Shown: positions 61,713 to 64,000 of the stretch, one piece after another
Position numbering within the stretch: position 1 is the stretch's first letter
Layout: each line of letters begins with the position of its first letter
Assembly (NCBI GenBank): GCA_934533075.1
Contig: CAKTBJ010000004.1
Span: 37,783 to 101,782, forward strand
DNA length: 64,000 bases
Reading direction: 5' to 3'
Origin: an uncultured Paracoccus sp.
GTDB taxonomy: Bacteria; Pseudomonadota; Alphaproteobacteria; Rhodobacterales; Rhodobacteraceae
Notes under the pieces: generated by a model
What the model was told of the DNA's origin: nothing
The model's database searches: none
The model's input: the letters and a program-made list of their open reading frames with translations, nothing else
Translations under genes and position numbers: made by a program

Positions 61713-62558
61713 ATGACGATCCAGAGTCTTGCGCCGATGCTGGCCGCTGCGCAGTCCGGCGGCTATGCGGTGGCGCAGTTCAACACCGACACCATCGAGG
61801 CCGGGCAGGCGGTGCTGCGCGTAGCCGTTGAGTTGCGCGCGCCGGTGATTCTGGCCATCGGGCAGGGCGTGGACCGCGCCGGGCGGATGGAGCCGCTGGC
61901 CGCCGGGCTGCGGCGGATGGCCGGGGCCGCCGATGTGCCGGTCTGCCTGCATCTGGACCATTCCGAAAGCCTGCCGCAGATCGGCCGGGCGCTGCGGGCG
62001 GGGTTTTCCGGGGTGATGATCGACGCCTCGGCGCATCCGCTGCCCGTCAACATCGCCCAGACCCGCACGGTGCTGGGTTTCTGCGCCGGCCTTGGCGTCG
62101 GGGTCGAGGCCGAACTGGGCCGCGTCGCCGGGGTCGAGGACGATCTTGAGGTTTCCGAGGACGAGGCCGGCAAGGTCGATCCCGCCACCGTCGCCGCCTT
62201 TCTGGCCGAGGTCCGCCCCGACGCGCTGGCGGTGGCGGTGGGCACCGCGCACGGCTTTTATACCCGCCCGCCGGAGATCGACTTTGCCCTGATCCGACGG
62301 GTGCGCGACATGGGCGCGCCGCCTCTGGTGCTGCATGGCGGCTCGGGCCTGTCGGACGAGATCCTGCGCGAGGCCATCGCCTGCGGCATCGCCAAGCTGA
62401 ACTTCGCCACCGAATTGCGGCAGGCCAATCTGGACGCGCTGGCGGCGGCCGCCGCCTCGGGGGCGGCGCTGTTCGAGGCGCTGGCCAAGGGCGCCGAGGC
62501 CGCCGGCGAGGTCGCGCGGCGCAAGCTGGCGGTGACCGGCGCCATCGGCAAGGCGTAG
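61713..62558 (+). CDS. Class II fructose/tagatose-bisphosphate aldolase-family protein
   Basis: A 281-residue class II aldolase. Zn ligands are visible in CLHLDHSES, VGTAHGFY and VLHGGSGLS, with the GLGVGVEAELGRVAGVEDD loop carrying the metal-activated glutamate. It cleaves ketose phosphates into dihydroxyacetone phosphate and an aldehyde. In the myo-inositol pathway the equivalent IolJ splits the IolC product, so this aldolase likely acts after the kinase. The ATG at 61713 is preceded by GAGGGAAAAC. Confidence 0.88.
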   Translation: MTIQSLAPMLAAAQSGGYAVAQFNTDTIEAGQAVLRVAVELRAPVILAIGQGVDRAGRMEPLAAGLRRMAGAADVPVCLHLDHSESLPQIGRALRAGFSGVMIDASAHPLPVNIAQTRTVLGFCAGLGVGVEAELGRVAGVEDDLEVSEDEAGKVDPATVAAFLAEVRPDALAVAVGTAHGFYTRPPEIDFALIRRVRDMGAPPLVLHGGSGLSDEILREAIACGIAKLNFATELRQANLDALAAAAASGAALFEALAKGAEAAGEVARRKLAVTGAIGKA

Positions 62559-62579
62559 GCCGGGCGCGCGCCGGGCAGG

Positions 62580-62790
62580 GGCCGGCCCTGCGTCAGGCGG
62601 CTTGCGATACCTGTAGCCAACCCTATTGCGGCAGGTTCTGGCTCGGGGCCGTCCGGCGGATCGGACAGGGATTCGCCTGTCCTGCGCCGGGTGGGGGCCG
62701 GCCCCGCGTCAGCCGTCGCGATTCCTGTAGCCAGCCATATCGCGGTATGTCCCGGCTTGAGGGTCGTTCGGCGGATCGGGTGGGGGCCAC
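62580..62790. repeat. Tandem imperfect direct repeat, unit about 115 bp
   Basis: GGCCGGCCCTGCGTCAG at 62580 recurs as GGCCGGCCCCGCGTCAG at 62696; CCTGTAGCCA at 62610 recurs at 62724; GTCCGGCGGATCGG at 62651 recurs as GTTCGGCGGATCGG at 62766. The offsets (116, 114, 115) show two diverged copies with small indels. It fills the convergent gap between the aldolase and the 2-hydroxyacid dehydrogenase; no reading frame is conserved. Confidence 0.8.
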
Positions 62791-62810
62791 GCTATCCGAT
62801 GGTCCCTCTC

Positions 62811-63923
62811 TTACTCTGCCCGCAGCGCCCGCAGGTTGGTCATATCGGTCTGTCCGGTCTGGGCGAGCGTGATCTCCACCTCCTCGCCCAGCACGTCCCA
62901 GAGGCGGTTCAGCCCCGCCTCGCCCGCCGCCGCCAGCGCGAACAGCACCACCCGGCCCAGCAGCACGAAATCCGCCCCCGCCGCATAGGCCTTCACCACA
63001 TCTTCGCCCGAGCGGATGCCGCTGTCGTAGAACAGGGGGAAATCCGGTCCCAGCGCCGCCCGGACCGACCGCAGCGCCCGGATCGGCGGCACCGCCGCGT
63101 CCAGCTGCCGCCCGCCGTGGCTGGAAACCTGGATCGCGTCCACCCCCGCCTCGCGCAGCCGCAGCGCGTCCTCGGGGTCCAGCACGCCCTTGGCGACCAG
63201 CCTGCCCGGCCAGCGATCGCGCAGGCGGTCCAGATAGGTCCAGTCCGCCGCCGCCCGGCTGGCCTTGCGGTCGAAGGCAAAGCCGGGCTTGCGGAAATTC
63301 GCCGGCTCGGGCCTGCCCGCCAGCAGGCCGGCGATGGACCAGCGCGGATGCAGGGCGAAATCCAGGAACTGACGCGGACCGAGGCGGAAGGGCATGGTGA
63401 AGCCGTGGCGCAGCTCGCGCGGGCGGCGGCCCAGCTCGGGCACGTCCAGCGTCAGCACCAGCGTTTCATAGCCCGCCGCGCGGGCGCGATCCACCAGCCG
63501 CAGCGTGTCGCTGCCGTCGCCGCTGAAATAAAGCTGGAACCAGGCATGGCCCTGCGCGGCCTCCAGCAAATCCTCCAGGGGTGTCGAGGAGAGCGTCGAG
63601 ACCCCCAGCGGCACCCGATACCGCGCCGCCAGCCGCGCCATCGCCAGATCGGCGCCGGGACAGGCGAGGTTGCCCATCGCCATCGGGCTGATGCCGAAGG
63701 GCCGCGCCGCCATGCCCCCGAACAGCGGCACCGACAGGTCGCGTTTCGACACATCGACCAGCACGCGCGCGCGCAGCCGCATGTCGCGCAGGGCGCGGCG
63801 GTTCAGGGCCTCGCCATGCCCGTCCCCCGCCGCGCCGTCGATATAGTCGAAGACCATCCAGGGCAGCCGGCGGCGCGCCAGCCGGCGGGCATCCTCGCTG
63901 CAATGGATGGCATCGGCGCCCAT
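62811..63923 (-). CDS. FMN-dependent 2-hydroxyacid dehydrogenase (L-lactate/mandelate dehydrogenase family)
   Basis: A 370-residue FMN-binding (beta/alpha)8 enzyme. FDYIDGAAGD, ISPMAMGNLACPGADLAMARLAARYRVPLGVSTLSS, the lysine in LVAKGVL, and the active-site His and Arg in QVSSHGGRQLDAA are the family signature, followed by DSGIRSGEDVVKAYAAGADFVLLGR. It oxidises L-2-hydroxy acids to 2-oxo acids, passing electrons to oxygen or a carrier. It starts 1 nt after the upstream partial gene, so both belong to a minus-strand operon that extends beyond the window. Confidence 0.9.
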   Translation of the reverse strand: MGADAIHCSEDARRLARRRLPWMVFDYIDGAAGDGHGEALNRRALRDMRLRARVLVDVSKRDLSVPLFGGMAARPFGISPMAMGNLACPGADLAMARLAARYRVPLGVSTLSSTPLEDLLEAAQGHAWFQLYFSGDGSDTLRLVDRARAAGYETLVLTLDVPELGRRPRELRHGFTMPFRLGPRQFLDFALHPRWSIAGLLAGRPEPANFRKPGFAFDRKASRAAADWTYLDRLRDRWPGRLVAKGVLDPEDALRLREAGVDAIQVSSHGGRQLDAAVPPIRALRSVRAALGPDFPLFYDSGIRSGEDVVKAYAAGADFVLLGRVVLFALAAAGEAGLNRLWDVLGEEVEITLAQTGQTDMTNLRALRAE

Positions 63924-63924
63924 G

Positions 63925-64000
63925 TCACGCGCTTACGGCTTCCATGAACCTGTCTCGGATGCTCACCGGGTCGCGGGTGATGACCGGCACGGGGATGTTG
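63925..64000 (-). CDS. 3' end of an unidentified gene
   Basis: The last 24 codons and stop of a gene cut by the window edge; the readable end is PVITRDPVSIRDRFMEAVSA. Too short to assign a family. It is co-directional with and 1 nt from the 2-hydroxyacid dehydrogenase, so the two are probably co-transcribed. Confidence 0.6.
   Translation of the reverse strand, partial: NIPVPVITRDPVSIRDRFMEAVSA

Noticed and set aside
62580-62790. CRISPR array
   Set aside because: Only two long diverged units, no short identical repeats with unique spacers and no cas genes.

Overview
The window is a GC-rich (roughly 65-70 %), densely packed chromosome segment of an alphaproteobacterium. It is most likely a Rhodobacteraceae member (Paracoccus-like), judging from codon bias, the TAXI-type TRAP transporters, the LIV/Dpp ABC importers and the FCD, HutC and LacI regulators. 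No rRNA, tRNA, CRISPR array, phage or insertion sequence is visible. Almost everything is small-molecule catabolism plus uptake: one Dpp-type ABC importer, two LIV-type ABC importers, two TAXI-TRAP systems, one DctPQM TRAP system and one AGCS Na+/amino-acid symporter lie within 64 kb.

Region 1 (1-18.9 kb): a truncated FCD-type GntR regulator diverges from a ProC-like reductase, followed by a minus-strand SDR. A plus-strand operon (2122-18822) then encodes a TPP-dependent acetoin/2-oxoacid dehydrogenase E1 alpha/beta, an unusual lipoyl-PSBD-hydrolase E2, a NIPSNAP protein, an unrecognised protein, a 3-hydroxyacyl-CoA-type dehydrogenase, an SDR, a cupin, an aspartate-dehydrogenase-like enzyme, an alpha/beta hydrolase, a two-domain cobalamin-dependent mutase-like protein, a complete Dpp-type importer and a KstD/fumarate-reductase-type flavoprotein. 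I know of no described pathway with this gene set.

Region 2 (19.0-25.1 kb): a minus-strand operon with a LIV importer and a DadA/PuuB-type FAD oxidase. Its promoter region carries the same AAGTGT-NN-AC motif found at the gntR/proC and SDR/E1-alpha intergenic regions, suggesting one GntR regulon for regions 1 and 2.

Region 3 (25.1-29.4 kb): a looser zone holding a nitroreductase, a SleB-like lipoprotein and a DJ-1/PfpI protein between decayed remnants of a gamma-glutamyltranspeptidase and a DppB-like permease. It ends in an unusually AT-rich regulatory stretch.

Region 4 (29.4-44.3 kb): a plus-strand catabolic operon with a cysteine hydrolase, two polysaccharide-deacetylase-family amidohydrolases, a two-subunit aconitase-family hydratase, a LIV importer, a methylisocitrate/dimethylmalate-lyase-type enzyme, a flavoprotein, two hydantoin-racemase-fold paralogues lacking both catalytic cysteines, and an MmgE/PrpD dehydratase. 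The enzymes suggest ring or imide opening, hydration of a maleate-like diacid and retro-aldol cleavage.

Region 5 (44.3-53.9 kb): a HutC regulator, an AGCS symporter, and two TAXI-TRAP modules, one with a DUF1850 protein. Region 6 (54.4-62.6 kb): a DctPQM operon, a LacI regulator, an IolC-like kinase, a sugar epimerase, an SDR and a class II aldolase, with LacI-type operators at both divergent promoters, forming a self-contained sugar/polyol pathway. The right edge has a tandem about 115-bp imperfect repeat, an FMN-dependent 2-hydroxyacid dehydrogenase and the 3' end of another gene. Hairpins lie between binding-protein and permease genes in four of the transport operons. All functions are inferred from recognisable motifs and context; no database search was run.
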